Assembly (NCBI GenBank): GCA_012839805.1
Contig: DUMU01000043.1
Coordinates: forward strand, 1-34,370
DNA: 34,370 bases
From: Bacillota bacterium
GTDB taxonomy: Bacteria; Bacillota; Limnochordia; Limnochordales; DUMU01
Direction: 5' to 3'
The position numbers and the translations under genes are program-made. How positions within the stretch are numbered: the stretch's first letter is position 1; the number at the start of each line of letters is the position of its first letter. Below the pieces are notes generated by a model. The model did no database searches. It saw nothing but the letters and a program-made list of their open reading frames with translations, and was not told where the DNA came from. Shown piece by piece: positions 25,611 through 34,198 of the stretch.

Positions 25611-26816
25611 ATGCGCGTATTGCTGTTATCCGCAGACTTCCCACCGGACATCCGGAGTTCCGCCCTTCTGATGGCCAGTCTAGCCGAAGCGCTAGCTGAA
25701 GGTGGGCACCAGGTGTCAGTGGTTACTGCAAACAAGGACGGCTTGCAACCAGGGCATCAACAGTGGCGGTCAGGGATCGACGTATACCGCGTCGGCCGTC
25801 TCAGCGTGAAGCGAAGCCCTATACGTCGCGGACTCGATCAGTTCGCATTGGCAGCCCGCGCTGTTACAGTTAGTTCCCAGTTCACTCGGCCGGATGTCAT
25901 ATACGCCTACTCACCTCCTCTGACGCTGGGGCTGAGTTGCATAGCACTATCGGGCCGATTCCGTTGCCCTTACGTATTTAACGCCCAAGACTTGTATCCT
26001 CAGGCTCTGGTTGATCTAGGAGTTCTTAAAAACCCAGCGCTGATCTGGCTATTTAGGTTTATCGAACGGCAGTCCTACCTTCACGCTTCGAGGGTCGTTG
26101 TTCATTCTCCGGGCAATGCACGCCTCCTTCTGTCAAGGGGAATACAAAACGTTGACGTTGTTGAGAACTGGGTTGACGTTCAAGAGATACATCCGGGAAG
26201 AGACGGGCGATGGTACGCTGAGGAATGGGGATTAACCGGGAAGTTCGTCGTCCTTTTTGCCGGTGTTATCGGGTATGCCCAGGGGCTCGAAGTAGTACTG
26301 GAGGCTGCACGAATCGTTGCTTCTGAGACAGATGACGTCCTATTTCTAATAGTTGGTGACGGGAGCAGATCAAACCACATCAAGGCAATGGCCCGCGAAA
26401 TGCAACTGACTAACGTTCTGTTCCGACCCCTGCAGCCACCTGAAAAGTATCCTGACCTTCTAGCCGCAGCAAACGTAGGTCTTGTAACCCTTCATCCGTC
26501 CGTAAGGACCCCTGTCGTCCCGTCGAAAGTGGCGTCTATCATGGCGGCAGGGAAACCTGTGATAGCCGCTGTACCTGACCAGAGCGATACAAGAGATCTG
26601 GTTGAGGCCGCAAAGTGCGGGCTGGTAGTTTCCGCGGGGGATCCTCAATCCCTTGCCAAAGCCGTGTTGACGCTCTATCAGCAGCCTAGCCTTGCGAGCA
26701 AGATGGGTGCAGCGGGAAGAAGGTACGCCGAGGAGCATTTAGCAAAATCCGTAGTCCTTGACCATCTCGTTCGGCTGCTCGAAGAAACCGCTCGCGGCGT
26801 ACGAGGTACCCAGTAA
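25611..26816 (+). CDS. Family 4 glycosyltransferase (WbuB-like)
   Basis: A 401-residue GT-B enzyme. ATG 25611 lies 12 bases after GAGG; a TTG at 25599 is in frame but too close to that site. The N-terminus reads MRVLLLSADFPPDIRSSALL, and CPYVFNAQDLYPQALVDLGV plus FIERQSYLHASRVVVHSPGN are typical of the WbuB/L-fucosamine-transferase-like group. The donor domain has VVENWVDVQEI, VVLFAGVIGYAQGLEVVLEA and VPSKVASIMAAGKPVIAAVP. It precedes the WecA/TagO-type gene by 14 bases, so it may add the second sugar to the lipid-linked first sugar. That order is inference. Confidence 0.92.
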   Translation: MRVLLLSADFPPDIRSSALLMASLAEALAEGGHQVSVVTANKDGLQPGHQQWRSGIDVYRVGRLSVKRSPIRRGLDQFALAARAVTVSSQFTRPDVIYAYSPPLTLGLSCIALSGRFRCPYVFNAQDLYPQALVDLGVLKNPALIWLFRFIERQSYLHASRVVVHSPGNARLLLSRGIQNVDVVENWVDVQEIHPGRDGRWYAEEWGLTGKFVVLFAGVIGYAQGLEVVLEAARIVASETDDVLFLIVGDGSRSNHIKAMAREMQLTNVLFRPLQPPEKYPDLLAAANVGLVTLHPSVRTPVVPSKVASIMAAGKPVIAAVPDQSDTRDLVEAAKCGLVVSAGDPQSLAKAVLTLYQQPSLASKMGAAGRRYAEEHLAKSVVLDHLVRLLEETARGVRGTQ

Positions 26817-26830
26817 CCCGGGGATACTGT

Positions 26831-27955
26831 ATGCTCACCAATCAGCTTGACCTGGAAGAGGCCGTTGCCATTGCGGTTGCCGCGTTCGGGGTTGCCGCGG
26901 TCTTTGTGCCTGCTGCGAAAAGATTGGCCCTTCGATTGCGCGTTCTCGATACTCCCAACGAGCGAAAACTTCATCATATTCCGAAAGCGAGGCTGGGAGG
27001 TTTAGGCGTAGTACCCGGTGTAGTGGCGGGCGCGATACTCGGTCTCCTATTCCTTAGCTCCGAAACCTCGCGCTGGCTAGCGAAGTCGTTGGTGGTGTCT
27101 GGGGTCATCTTTACAATCGGGCTGTCCGACGATTTCCGGCGACAAAGTGCATCGTTGAAGCTCGCAGTGGAGCTGGCTGCTGCCTTCTGTCTCGTCCTTT
27201 GGGTCTGGTCACCGCCCATAAGCATAGGTAGCCTTCTCGTGGTATGCTTGAGCGCTTTATGGCTGGCAGGGGCTGCAAATGCTATGAACTTGTCCGATGG
27301 AATGGACGGGCTTGCTTCTGGCATTGCTGTACTTGCATCTGCTGCGCTAGGCACGATGAGCTATTCAAGCGGTAACGCCGAGGGTCTGATCCTCTCCTTA
27401 GCACTGGGGGCAGCGGCGCTAGCCTTCATGATGTACAACGCTCACCCTGCTGCGATCTTTCTCGGCGACTCCGGCAGCCTGACGATGGGCTTCCTACTAG
27501 GAGCAGGAGCATTATTCACAACTGCTGGCGCCCTGTCGTGGCATTCACTAGATGTCGAGTTATTGGCAACCGTTTACTTTGTGAGCGCCTTAACGCTAGG
27601 AGTTCCTGTAATGGACACCTTATGGGCCATTGTCAGGCGTTTGGCCAACCACAAAAAGATATTCGCACCAGACAATGGCCATTTGCATCATAGACTTCTC
27701 CGGTCTGGGATAGACTACTTCTCGGTAGTGCGTACGATCTACCTCTTATCGTGTTTGTCAGGCGCAGCTGCTGTGGTAATATACGGCGCGCCTATCCTGT
27801 ACTACGCCCTATCATTAGTGATCACCGTGTCTCTTATGGGTCTGATTACTCGTTTTCGACTCCAGTGGTTTCTTCAAAAGGAGAAGTCAATTGGGCATGC
27901 AGAGGTCGCCGCTGCAGGAACAATACAGAAGTACGAGGAAAATGGCAAGAACTAA
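26831..27955 (+). CDS. WecA/TagO-type undecaprenyl-phosphate sugar-1-phosphate transferase
   Basis: A 374-residue polytopic membrane protein of the MraY/WecA family, with about 10-11 hydrophobic helices. It attaches a sugar-1-phosphate (commonly GlcNAc-1-P) to undecaprenyl phosphate and so starts repeat-unit assembly on the cytoplasmic face. Catalytic features are present: DD at 100-101 (GLSDDFRRQ), NLSDGMDGLASG with N153, D156 and D159, FLGDSGSLTMGF with D213, and HLHHRLLRSG with H284, H286 and H287. VLDTPNERKLHHIPKARLGG is the usual N-terminal substrate segment. It is the only initiating enzyme seen in the window. It could equally serve teichoic-acid synthesis in a Gram-positive cell. Confidence 0.93.
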   Translation: MLTNQLDLEEAVAIAVAAFGVAAVFVPAAKRLALRLRVLDTPNERKLHHIPKARLGGLGVVPGVVAGAILGLLFLSSETSRWLAKSLVVSGVIFTIGLSDDFRRQSASLKLAVELAAAFCLVLWVWSPPISIGSLLVVCLSALWLAGAANAMNLSDGMDGLASGIAVLASAALGTMSYSSGNAEGLILSLALGAAALAFMMYNAHPAAIFLGDSGSLTMGFLLGAGALFTTAGALSWHSLDVELLATVYFVSALTLGVPVMDTLWAIVRRLANHKKIFAPDNGHLHHRLLRSGIDYFSVVRTIYLLSCLSGAAAVVIYGAPILYYALSLVITVSLMGLITRFRLQWFLQKEKSIGHAEVAAAGTIQKYEENGKN

Positions 27956-27976
27956 GGTGATCACCGTCGTACTTAT

Positions 27977-28249
27977 AAGTTCACCGGCATCCGCCCAGGG
28001 AAGCGGCTCTTCGAGGACCTGCACACCGAAGGCGAGACGGTCGAACCCACGCAGCTCAAAGACGTCGTGAAGCTCCGCGGCGAGGGCGTGGATGTTCGGT
28101 AGCTCGAGCGCGGGCTGCGTCTTCTGGCCGAATCCGCGGCTAACGGCGAGGTGCACAAGCTGGGTGCGGTGCTGTTGGCCATGGGGTGCGAGGAACCGGC
28201 CCTGGACCGCGTCTTGACCGAGGTCGAAGGTGGTCCCGCACATGAATGA
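27977..28249 (+). pseudogene. C-terminal remnant of a CapD/FlaA1-type nucleotide-sugar dehydratase
   Basis: The frame reads KFTGIRPGKRLFEDLHTEGE, then LKDVVKLRGEGVDVR, a TAG at 28100-28102, and LERGLRLLAESAANGEVHKL to TGA 28247. It is homologous base for base over most of its length to the end of the larger damaged copy at 30961-31902. The upstream part of the gene is absent and the joint lies 20 bases after the WecA/TagO-type gene. Confidence 0.85.
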
Positions 28250-28334
28250 CCAGCTGCGATCAACGCACGGCGCGCTGAACATCGGGTTGTGCAAGCCATA
28301 GCGCACCAAACCAGCCGAACGGTGGGGAAGAACG

Positions 28335-29693
28335 ATGCGGGTGACGGTTGTTGGATCCGGCTACGTGGGGCTTACCACCGGTGTGGCGCTGGCTTACCTG
28401 GGCCATGAGGTGAGCTGCATCGACAAGAACGAAGCGGTGGTCGAAGCGCTCCGCAAGGGGAAGCCGCCGTTACATGAGCCCGGGCTGGACAGCCTATTCA
28501 GTGAAGTGCGGCACCGCATGCGGTTCGCCTCGGAGCTGACCGCCGAGACGGCCGGGGCGGACGTAGTTCTCGTCTGCGTTGGAACACCACCTCAGAGAAA
28601 CGGAGACGCCGACCTGCGCTACGTTGAGGAGGCGGCCCGTGCCCTGGCGGAGACGCTGCCGGAAGCCGCTGATACGGTGATCGTCAACAAGTCGACAGTG
28701 CCCGTGGGTTCGGCGCGGCGAGTGGAGGCCATTGTCCGGGAGGGGCTCGCCCGCCGGGGCGTGCGGCCGCAGGTGAGTGTCGCTTCTAACCCAGAATTCC
28801 TGCGGGAAGGATCCGCCCTATACGACACCTTCTACCCCGACCGGATCGTGGTGGGGTCCGAAGACCCTTGGGCGGTTGAACGGCTGCGGCGCCTATACCT
28901 GCCCATCTTGGAGCAGAGCTTCACGCCGCCCCAAGGGCTGCCGAGACCGGACGGACAGGGGCTGCCAGTCTTCATCACAACGACGCCGACCAGTGCGGAA
29001 CTCTGCAAGTATGCGGCTAATACGTTCCTGGCGATGAAGATCTCCTTTGCCAACGAGATTGCCGGCATCGCTGAACGGGTCGGCGCGGACATCACCGAGG
29101 TCATGCGGGCAGTGGGCCTGGACCGGCGCATAGGGCCGCGGTACCTGGGTGCTGGGGCCGGCTGGGGCGGCTCATGCTTTGGTAAGGACGTGCGGGCGCT
29201 GCTCGCACTGGCGGAGCAATACGGATATGAGATGCCGCTCGCCCAGGGCACCCTGCGAGTGAACGAACGGCAGCGCCGCGTGGTGGTCGACAAGCTCCAA
29301 GCGGCCCTCAAAGTGCTGCGGGGAAGCACGGTGGGGCTATGGGGGCTCACGTTTAAACCCAACACCGACGACCTCCGGGATGCGCCGGCTCTCGATGTGG
29401 CCCGCCGCCTGGTGGAGATGGGCGCGCGGGTGCGGGCCTACGACCCGGTCGGAATGAGCCGTGCGCAGCGGGAGCACCCGGACCTCGCCCTCGAATACGC
29501 TCCCTCCCCTGTGGCAGCGGCCGACGACGCTGATGCGGTCGTCCTCATGACGGAATGGGACGAGTTCCTGCACGTGGACTGGCAGGCCGTGGCGAAGGCC
29601 ATGCGAGGCCGGGTCGTAATCGACGGCCGCAACGCCCTGGATCGATCTGCGCTTGAGCGTCTCGGCTTCCAGTACTGGGGGATCGGCCGATGA
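28335..29693 (+). CDS. ugd: UDP-glucose 6-dehydrogenase
   Basis: A 452-residue UDP-glucose/GDP-mannose dehydrogenase family enzyme that oxidises UDP-glucose to UDP-glucuronate with two NAD+. It shows MRVTVVGSGYVGLTTGVALA at the N-terminus, CVGTPPQRNGDADLRYVEEA, NKSTVPVGSARRVE, NPEFLREGSALYDTFYPDRI, and the catalytic cysteine C281 in GGSCFGKDVRALL. GLTFKPNTDDLRDAPALDVA marks the C-terminal UDP-binding domain. A short Pro/Gly-rich insertion (about residues 199-212) precedes the TSAELCKYAANTF helix. It overlaps the next gene by ATGA, and that gene can use its product. The UDP-glucose rather than GDP-mannose assignment is supported by the neighbour. Confidence 0.95.
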   Translation: MRVTVVGSGYVGLTTGVALAYLGHEVSCIDKNEAVVEALRKGKPPLHEPGLDSLFSEVRHRMRFASELTAETAGADVVLVCVGTPPQRNGDADLRYVEEAARALAETLPEAADTVIVNKSTVPVGSARRVEAIVREGLARRGVRPQVSVASNPEFLREGSALYDTFYPDRIVVGSEDPWAVERLRRLYLPILEQSFTPPQGLPRPDGQGLPVFITTTPTSAELCKYAANTFLAMKISFANEIAGIAERVGADITEVMRAVGLDRRIGPRYLGAGAGWGGSCFGKDVRALLALAEQYGYEMPLAQGTLRVNERQRRVVVDKLQAALKVLRGSTVGLWGLTFKPNTDDLRDAPALDVARRLVEMGARVRAYDPVGMSRAQREHPDLALEYAPSPVAAADDADAVVLMTEWDEFLHVDWQAVAKAMRGRVVIDGRNALDRSALERLGFQYWGIGR

Positions 29694-30799
29694 GACAACC
29701 CCCCCACCCCGCGTCGTCGGCTCAGCCCACCTCGCCGCAGGTTCCCGAGGCCTCCCCTTCATCCGCTGGTGAGCAGCCGAACCCCCGTCTGGGTAAGCGT
29801 CGGGTGTTGGTAACCGGCGGTGCAGGGTTCATTGGCAGCCACCTCGTCGACCGGCTGGTGGCGGCAGGCCACGAGGTGGCGGTGGTCGACAACTTCGACC
29901 CTTTTTACGACCCGACTGTCAAGCGGGCGAACATCGCTCTGCATCTGGCGACCGGGGCCGTGGCCCTGTTCGAAGCCGACATCCGAGACTACGGGGCAAT
30001 GGAGCATGTCTTTTGTGAGGTGCGCCCGCAGATCGTAGTTCACCTGGCGGCCCGGGCGGGGGTGAGGCCGTCCCTCGCAGATCCCCGGGGCTACGCCGAG
30101 GTGAACGTCATGGGAACGGTTAACCTCCTCGAGCTCTCCCGCAACTACGAAGTAGAACGTTTTCTCTTCGCATCGTCCAGCTCCGTCTACGGGAGCAACG
30201 AGAAGGTCCCCTTCGCCGAAGACGACCCCATCCTGCAGCCGGCCTCTCCGTATGGGGCGACCAAGGCCGCAGGCGAGGCCCTTTGCGAAAGCTTTGCCGC
30301 TGCCTACGGCCTTCCAGTGGTCGCCCTCCGTTTTTTCACCGTCTACGGCCCGAGGCAACGTCCCGACCTCGCCATCCATAAATTCGCCCGCCTCATGCTC
30401 GCCGGTCGGTCCCTCCCCATATACGGCGACGGAACGACGGAGCGCGATTACACCTACATCGACGACATCGTGGACGGCATCGTGAGGGCGATGGCGTGGG
30501 AGGGGCTTGATCGACTTGGCAATGCCAAAGGTCGCCGCGTCCCCTACCGCGTTTTCAACCTGGGCAGCGACCGTCCGGTGCGACTCATGACCCTCATCGC
30601 GCTCCTTGCCGACGTACTCGGGCGTGAGCCCATCATCCAACGTCTTCCCGAGCAACCCGGCGACATGCCCCGCACCTGGGCAGACCTAACCCGTTCCCGA
30701 GCGGAACTGGGCTACTCCCCGACTACCACACTCGAAGACGGCCTGCGCCGTTTCGCTGAGTGGTTGACGACATCCCATGATCTGAAGACACTTGCGTAG
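29690..30799 (+). CDS. UDP-glucuronate 4-epimerase-like NAD-dependent epimerase
   Basis: A 369-residue extended SDR enzyme coupled to ugd through ATGA. A Pro/Ser-rich N-terminal extension of about 36 residues precedes RRVLVTGGAGFIGSHLVDRL. The segment VVDNFDPFYDPTVKRANI is characteristic of UDP-glucuronate 4-epimerases. Other features are ARAGVRPSLADPRGYAEVNV, FASSSSVYGSNEKVPF, SPYGATKAAGEAL with Y188 and K192, and RFFTVYGPRQRPDLAI. The predicted reaction is UDP-GlcA to UDP-GalA, which would give an acidic polymer. The extension may mean that a later start is used, but the overlap favours the ATG. Confidence 0.9.
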   Translation: MRQPPHPASSAQPTSPQVPEASPSSAGEQPNPRLGKRRVLVTGGAGFIGSHLVDRLVAAGHEVAVVDNFDPFYDPTVKRANIALHLATGAVALFEADIRDYGAMEHVFCEVRPQIVVHLAARAGVRPSLADPRGYAEVNVMGTVNLLELSRNYEVERFLFASSSSVYGSNEKVPFAEDDPILQPASPYGATKAAGEALCESFAAAYGLPVVALRFFTVYGPRQRPDLAIHKFARLMLAGRSLPIYGDGTTERDYTYIDDIVDGIVRAMAWEGLDRLGNAKGRRVPYRVFNLGSDRPVRLMTLIALLADVLGREPIIQRLPEQPGDMPRTWADLTRSRAELGYSPTTTLEDGLRRFAEWLTTSHDLKTLA

Positions 30800-30960
30800 C
30801 GCGCCGCAGCTGCCAGGAGGGGGACACCACCCTTCCCCGTCGGCGAAGAATACAGTTCACCCGCGACTTAGCTAACTAAGAACGCGAGTAGTTCACCCAG
30901 GTCGGGATCCCTTGACGGGATTACTTGACAGGTAGTGGGGTTTAGGCCGCAGCGGCTTAT
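30800..30960. other. Short gene-free junction
   Basis: No gene and no terminator with a T-run. An in-frame TAG at 30943-30945 closes the frame of the damaged dehydratase that follows. Confidence 0.4.
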
Positions 30961-31902
30961 CCTCTTCGGGACGGGGAGAACAGCATCTTTGCGATTCAGG
31001 GCGAGCTCAAGGAGAAGTTCCCGGGTTTCGAAACGGTGGCTTGTATTGGAGATGTCCGGGACGAGGCGGTGACCAACAACGTCTTCGGGACGCTGAACGT
31101 GGCCCGGGCGGCGGCGGAGGCGGGGGTGGAGCGCTTCGTCCTGATCAGCACGGACAAGGCGGTCAACCCGGTGAACTGCATGGGCGCGAGCAAGCGGGTG
31201 GCGGAGATGATCGTTCAGGCGATGAGCCGGGGAGCGGCCGGTGCTCGGGGCTCCGGCCTGAGCGGTGGGTTCATTCACCGGGACGGGCGGCCCGAGGTGC
31301 ATACGCGGTTTGTTGCCGTGCGGTTTGGCAACGTCCTCGGCAGCCGGGGCAGTGTCATTCCTATCTTTAAGCGGCAAATCGCTGCCGGCGGTCCGGTCAC
31401 GGTTACCCATCCGGAAATGAAGCGCTACTTTATGACGATTCCGGAGGCAGTTCAGCTGGTGTTACAGGCAGGGGCGATCGGCGAGGGCGGCGAGATCTAT
31501 CTGCTCCGCATGGGCCAGCCGATCCGCATTCTGGATCTTGCCCGGGAGATGATCCGGCTGAGCGGTCTCGAACCGGACGTGGACATCAAGATCGAGTTCA
31601 CCGGGATTCGCCCGGGCGAACGGCTCTTCGAGGAACTGCACACCGAAGGCGAGACGGTCGAGCCGACGCCGCAGAAGGACATCGTCAAGCTCCGGGTGCG
31701 GCAGGGCGAGGGCGTGGACGTGGCGTGGCTCGAGCACGGGCTGAGGCTGCTGGCCGAGGCGGTGGCGGAGGGCGAGCAGCGGAAGGTCCGGGCGCTGCTG
31801 CTGGCCATGGGGCGGGAGGAGCCGGCGCTGGACCGGGTGGCGGCCGAGGCTGAGGCCGCGCCTGCAGAGCAAAGACCAGCGGGAATGGGCTGCTGCACGT
31901 AA
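30961..31902 (+). pseudogene. CapD/FlaA1-type UDP-GlcNAc 4,6-dehydratase, truncated at 5' end with internal deletion
   Basis: Similarity starts at about 30961 (RDGENSIFAIQGELKEKFPG, IGDVRDE), without the membrane segments and the Rossmann motif of the family. Between DVRDE and AVTNNVFGTLNVA about 35 residues normally holding the HAAAHKHVP segment are missing in frame. Downstream the sequence is good: RFVLISTDKAVNPVNCMGAS, RFVAVRFGNVLGSRGSVIPI, FMTIPEAVQLVLQAG and FTGIRPGERLFEELHTEGE. A small Gly-rich insertion sits near residue 65 of the remaining frame. A GTG at 31036 opens a 288-residue frame, but without the cofactor-binding half the product cannot be an active dehydratase. Confidence 0.85.
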
Positions 31903-31932
31903 TGATCCGCTGTGAGTCGCCAAAGCCGGGCT

Positions 31933-31993
31933 GACTCTAGAATGACGCAGAGCTACGGCCCCGGCCGTAGCTCTGCAAATGGTTCTAGAAGTC
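31933..31993. repeat. Long near-perfect palindrome upstream of the HNH gene
   Basis: A perfect 14-bp inverted repeat (31947-31960 with 31963-31976) around CC is flanked by a second inverted repeat. GACTCTAGAA at 31933-31942 mirrors TTCTAGAAGTC at 31983-31993 with one extra base. There is no T-run on either side, so it is not a standard intrinsic terminator for either strand. Confidence 0.85.
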
Positions 31994-32059
31994 TTGGAAA
32001 CGGTTCTCGGCGGGCACGATGGACGTGTCCTGGCAGACATCGAGTTGGTGGATGGCGCC

Positions 32060-32716
32060 GTGAGAAAAAAGCGAATGCCACAAAGGATCGAGACGGAAGT
32101 CCTGATAAGATGCCGCCGTAGATGCTGTCTGTGTTATGGCTTAAACAGAGATCTCGGCATCAAATTGGGGCAGATAGCCCATCTTGACCATGATCCTGGT
32201 AACGGTAACCCCGACAATCTCGTGTTTCTCTGCCTCGAGCATCATAATGTCTATGACAGCCGGTTTCGGCAGAGTAAAGGGATAACAGAAGGTGAAGTAC
32301 GACATTTCCGGAATGAGCTACTAGCTCTCATTGATTACGTCTGGAAGCAGCCTGTCGCGATCAATAGGGTGCGTGTTCATCCAATCGGGGACATCTCTGG
32401 GCGCTACATTCGCGACGCCGCGTATGAGAACGCTGAGCTGCAAATCGACGTGGTCGCACCGAACCGGGCAAGAGTTATTGGCTTTGCGCTCTGGGGAACA
32501 AACCGCGAGTGCGGCCCCAACATTGGCGAGCTTGATTTCGAGGCACCCATCTGCGACGGGAAGATTGTCTATACTGGCAAACCTCTGCGCGGTAAGCGGC
32601 GGTACAAACTTCAATTAACGTTCCAACAAGATCGGTTAATCGCTGAGGAGAACGCGGCCGTCGGATATTTCGGGCTGAACGTTTCGTTCGCAGGTCAATA
32701 TGTCCGAATAGAATAA
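32060..32716 (+). CDS. HNH-endonuclease-like protein with uncharacterised C-terminal domain
   Basis: About 218 residues from GTG 32060, preceded by GGTGGATGG; the frame is open back to ATG 31979, but that start lies inside the palindrome and the extra residues look non-coding. The N-terminal part is an HNH-type zinc-finger nuclease core: RRRCCLCYGLNRDLGIKLGQ, IAHLDHDPGNGNPDNLVFLC and LEHHNVYDSRFRQSKGITEG. It has paired cysteines and the HLDHD and CLEHH histidines in place. The last 110 residues are rich in beta strands (ENAELQIDVVAPNRARVIGF, YKLQLTFQQDRLIAEENAAV) and I recognise no family. Such proteins are often accessory or defence genes. No partner is evident beside it. Confidence 0.78.
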   Translation: MRKKRMPQRIETEVLIRCRRRCCLCYGLNRDLGIKLGQIAHLDHDPGNGNPDNLVFLCLEHHNVYDSRFRQSKGITEGEVRHFRNELLALIDYVWKQPVAINRVRVHPIGDISGRYIRDAAYENAELQIDVVAPNRARVIGFALWGTNRECGPNIGELDFEAPICDGKIVYTGKPLRGKRRYKLQLTFQQDRLIAEENAAVGYFGLNVSFAGQYVRIE

Positions 32717-33211
32717 CCGATTATAACCCAGGAAGCGGGTGTTGAAGCCTCCTGCTGATCTCAATCCTATAGGGCACTGGCAAGTCCATCGAAGAGAGGA
32801 GAGGTCTGGCATAAGACGTGTCGACCTTGGCGGCGCAAGAGCCGTGATCATGGCCAGTCGCAGAGGCGAGGGGCTTTGGCCCTAGAGCCGTACCGCTATG
32901 CCCAAGCACTTTGGTCAGCTTCTAGCGGTCAGTTGGCAAGCGGACCGTACAGTGATTCAGTGGAGGTGGACGGTAATCACTGGGAATCGGAGGCCACCGT
33001 TGCGGTGGACTAGCGTCGGGACTCGGCCTTGCCACGGCGTGGCCTGCAGATCTGACCAGGCGACTCAGCTTGAGCGTGGGTCTGAACACCGGCGTGAGAA
33101 GGTCGAACGCTTGTCCGGACTCTTCTGACGCCTGGTGTAGCCCACGCCGCGCCGTAGTCACTCTGGGTGTTCTAGAGCCTCGCCCCTTTCGAGTGTGAAC
33201 TGCCCTACTTG
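32717..33211. other. Gene-free stretch with clustered hairpins
   Basis: About 500 bases without a convincing gene on either strand. Three short inverted repeats follow each other closely: CAGTGATT/AATCACTG (32950-32957 and 32975-32982), CCACCG/CGGTGG (32994-32999 and 33003-33008) and GCCACG/CGTGGC (33031-33036 and 33038-33043). They could belong to a structured RNA or to a decayed mobile element. Confidence 0.45.
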
Positions 33212-33829
33212 TTATCGATTGTGCTCGCGTTTGGGAAGGTGCTTGTCGATGTCCACCACAAACTGGGCCAGAAGGTCTCCTCTTTTTAGCATCTTATTCT
33301 TGTAGCCTAGGTCGCGCCTAAAAGCAAAGAGAAGATCTTCAAAAGCGAAAAGACCCTCGGAATCGTACTTACCGTTGGAACCAGAGCTCAGGGCTGACCG
33401 TCGGAAAGCTGCATACCGGGCAAGTACATCGTCTGAGGCCCATAGTAGTGCTTTTTGCGTAAAGTCGCGAAAGAAATCCTTCATGTTCTGCTCATGGTGG
33501 TGTGCCTGCCTCTGAATCTCATTCTGGTCAGACAACAGGAGTTCAAACCAGAATTGGACGAATCTCTCATATACTGGTATTCGGCGGGTACGTAGATGAG
33601 ACTCCACTGCCATCTTGCGTTCGAGATATCGACCTACTACAATGGTAAGGACCGAAGCGAGAGCTGTGATAGATGGTGTCAATACTGTTAGCCAAACTTG
33701 GGTGCCTAGTTTACTCGCTGATGATACCATGACATGAAGTAGCCGATACGCGATCCAGATCATTACGCCGAGGATGCCTAGGGCGAGTGAAGTAGCCAGA
33801 AAGTGCCTAATGAAACCCCGGAACCTCAT
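33212..33829 (-). CDS. Conserved two-helix membrane protein of unknown function
   Basis: A 205-residue protein with a strong AGGAGGTGG site about 10 bases before its ATG. Residues about 8-34 (FLATSLALGILGVMIWIAYR) and 45-65 (VWLTVLTPSITALASVLTIV) are two hydrophobic helices. The remainder is a soluble, mostly helical domain: RYLERKMAVESHLRTRRIPV, YERFVQFWFELLL, FFRDFTQKALLWASDDVLAR, FEDLLFAFRRDLGYKNKMLK and GDLLAQFVVDIDKHLP. I recall similar uncharacterised proteins across bacteria but no function. It is the only intact minus-strand gene besides the lipoprotein, and it lies between an HNH gene and an insertion sequence, so it is accessory in character. Confidence 0.8.
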   Translation of the reverse strand: MRFRGFIRHFLATSLALGILGVMIWIAYRLLHVMVSSASKLGTQVWLTVLTPSITALASVLTIVVGRYLERKMAVESHLRTRRIPVYERFVQFWFELLLSDQNEIQRQAHHHEQNMKDFFRDFTQKALLWASDDVLARYAAFRRSALSSGSNGKYDSEGLFAFEDLLFAFRRDLGYKNKMLKRGDLLAQFVVDIDKHLPKREHNR

Positions 33830-34163
33830 GGCGAGTTACCACCTCCTGATAGCTGCTTTTAGGCAGTCCACGACCGGAGTATTTCACTTTCCAAACGACA
33901 AGGTTCGCCAACTCCCGTCAATCCCCTCCTACCTCTGAATGCGGCTTTCATAAACGCGGTTGGGACTCGTTGCACTTGCCCCCGAAAGGGGGTGAAGACG
34001 GTGTCGAGCGTGTTATCTGGGGGTAGAGACCTGCCGCTTTAACCCCGGTTCGACAGTCCTTAGGCACATTTAGCGGGGGGAGCGCCACCAAACCCCGGTT
34101 CCATCCGTGTCGGAGCGCGCGAGAGCTGTGGATAGCATAGGCACACGATGTGCTTCATGATGC
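33830..34163. other. Gene-free stretch, probably including the left end of an IS1634 element
   Basis: No gene is visible. The left end of the insertion sequence should lie here, but its inverted repeat cannot be fixed because the right end is outside the window. GCTTTAACCCCGGTT and a similar ACCCCGGTT string recur around 34037-34100 without a clear role. Confidence 0.4.
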
Positions 34164-34192
34164 TTGACAGCAGCCGGATGACATGATATGGT
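34164..34192 (+). promoter_or_regulatory. Sigma70-type promoter of the IS1634 transposase
   Basis: TTGACA at 34164-34169 is a perfect -35 box, followed by a 17-base spacer and TATGGT at 34187-34192 as a -10 box (four of six consensus bases). The transposase ATG is only 7 bases after the -10 box, so the transcript would be leaderless or nearly so. Confidence 0.6.
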
Positions 34193-34198
34193 CTGGGC

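Noticed and set aside
29759-30655. 298-codon minus-strand frame opposite the UDP-glucuronate epimerase
   Set aside because: Antisense shadow in high-GC DNA; the plus strand has complete SDR motifs.
34045-34065. GGTTCGA string as a tRNA T-loop
   Set aside because: No acceptor, D or anticodon stems could be built around it on either strand.
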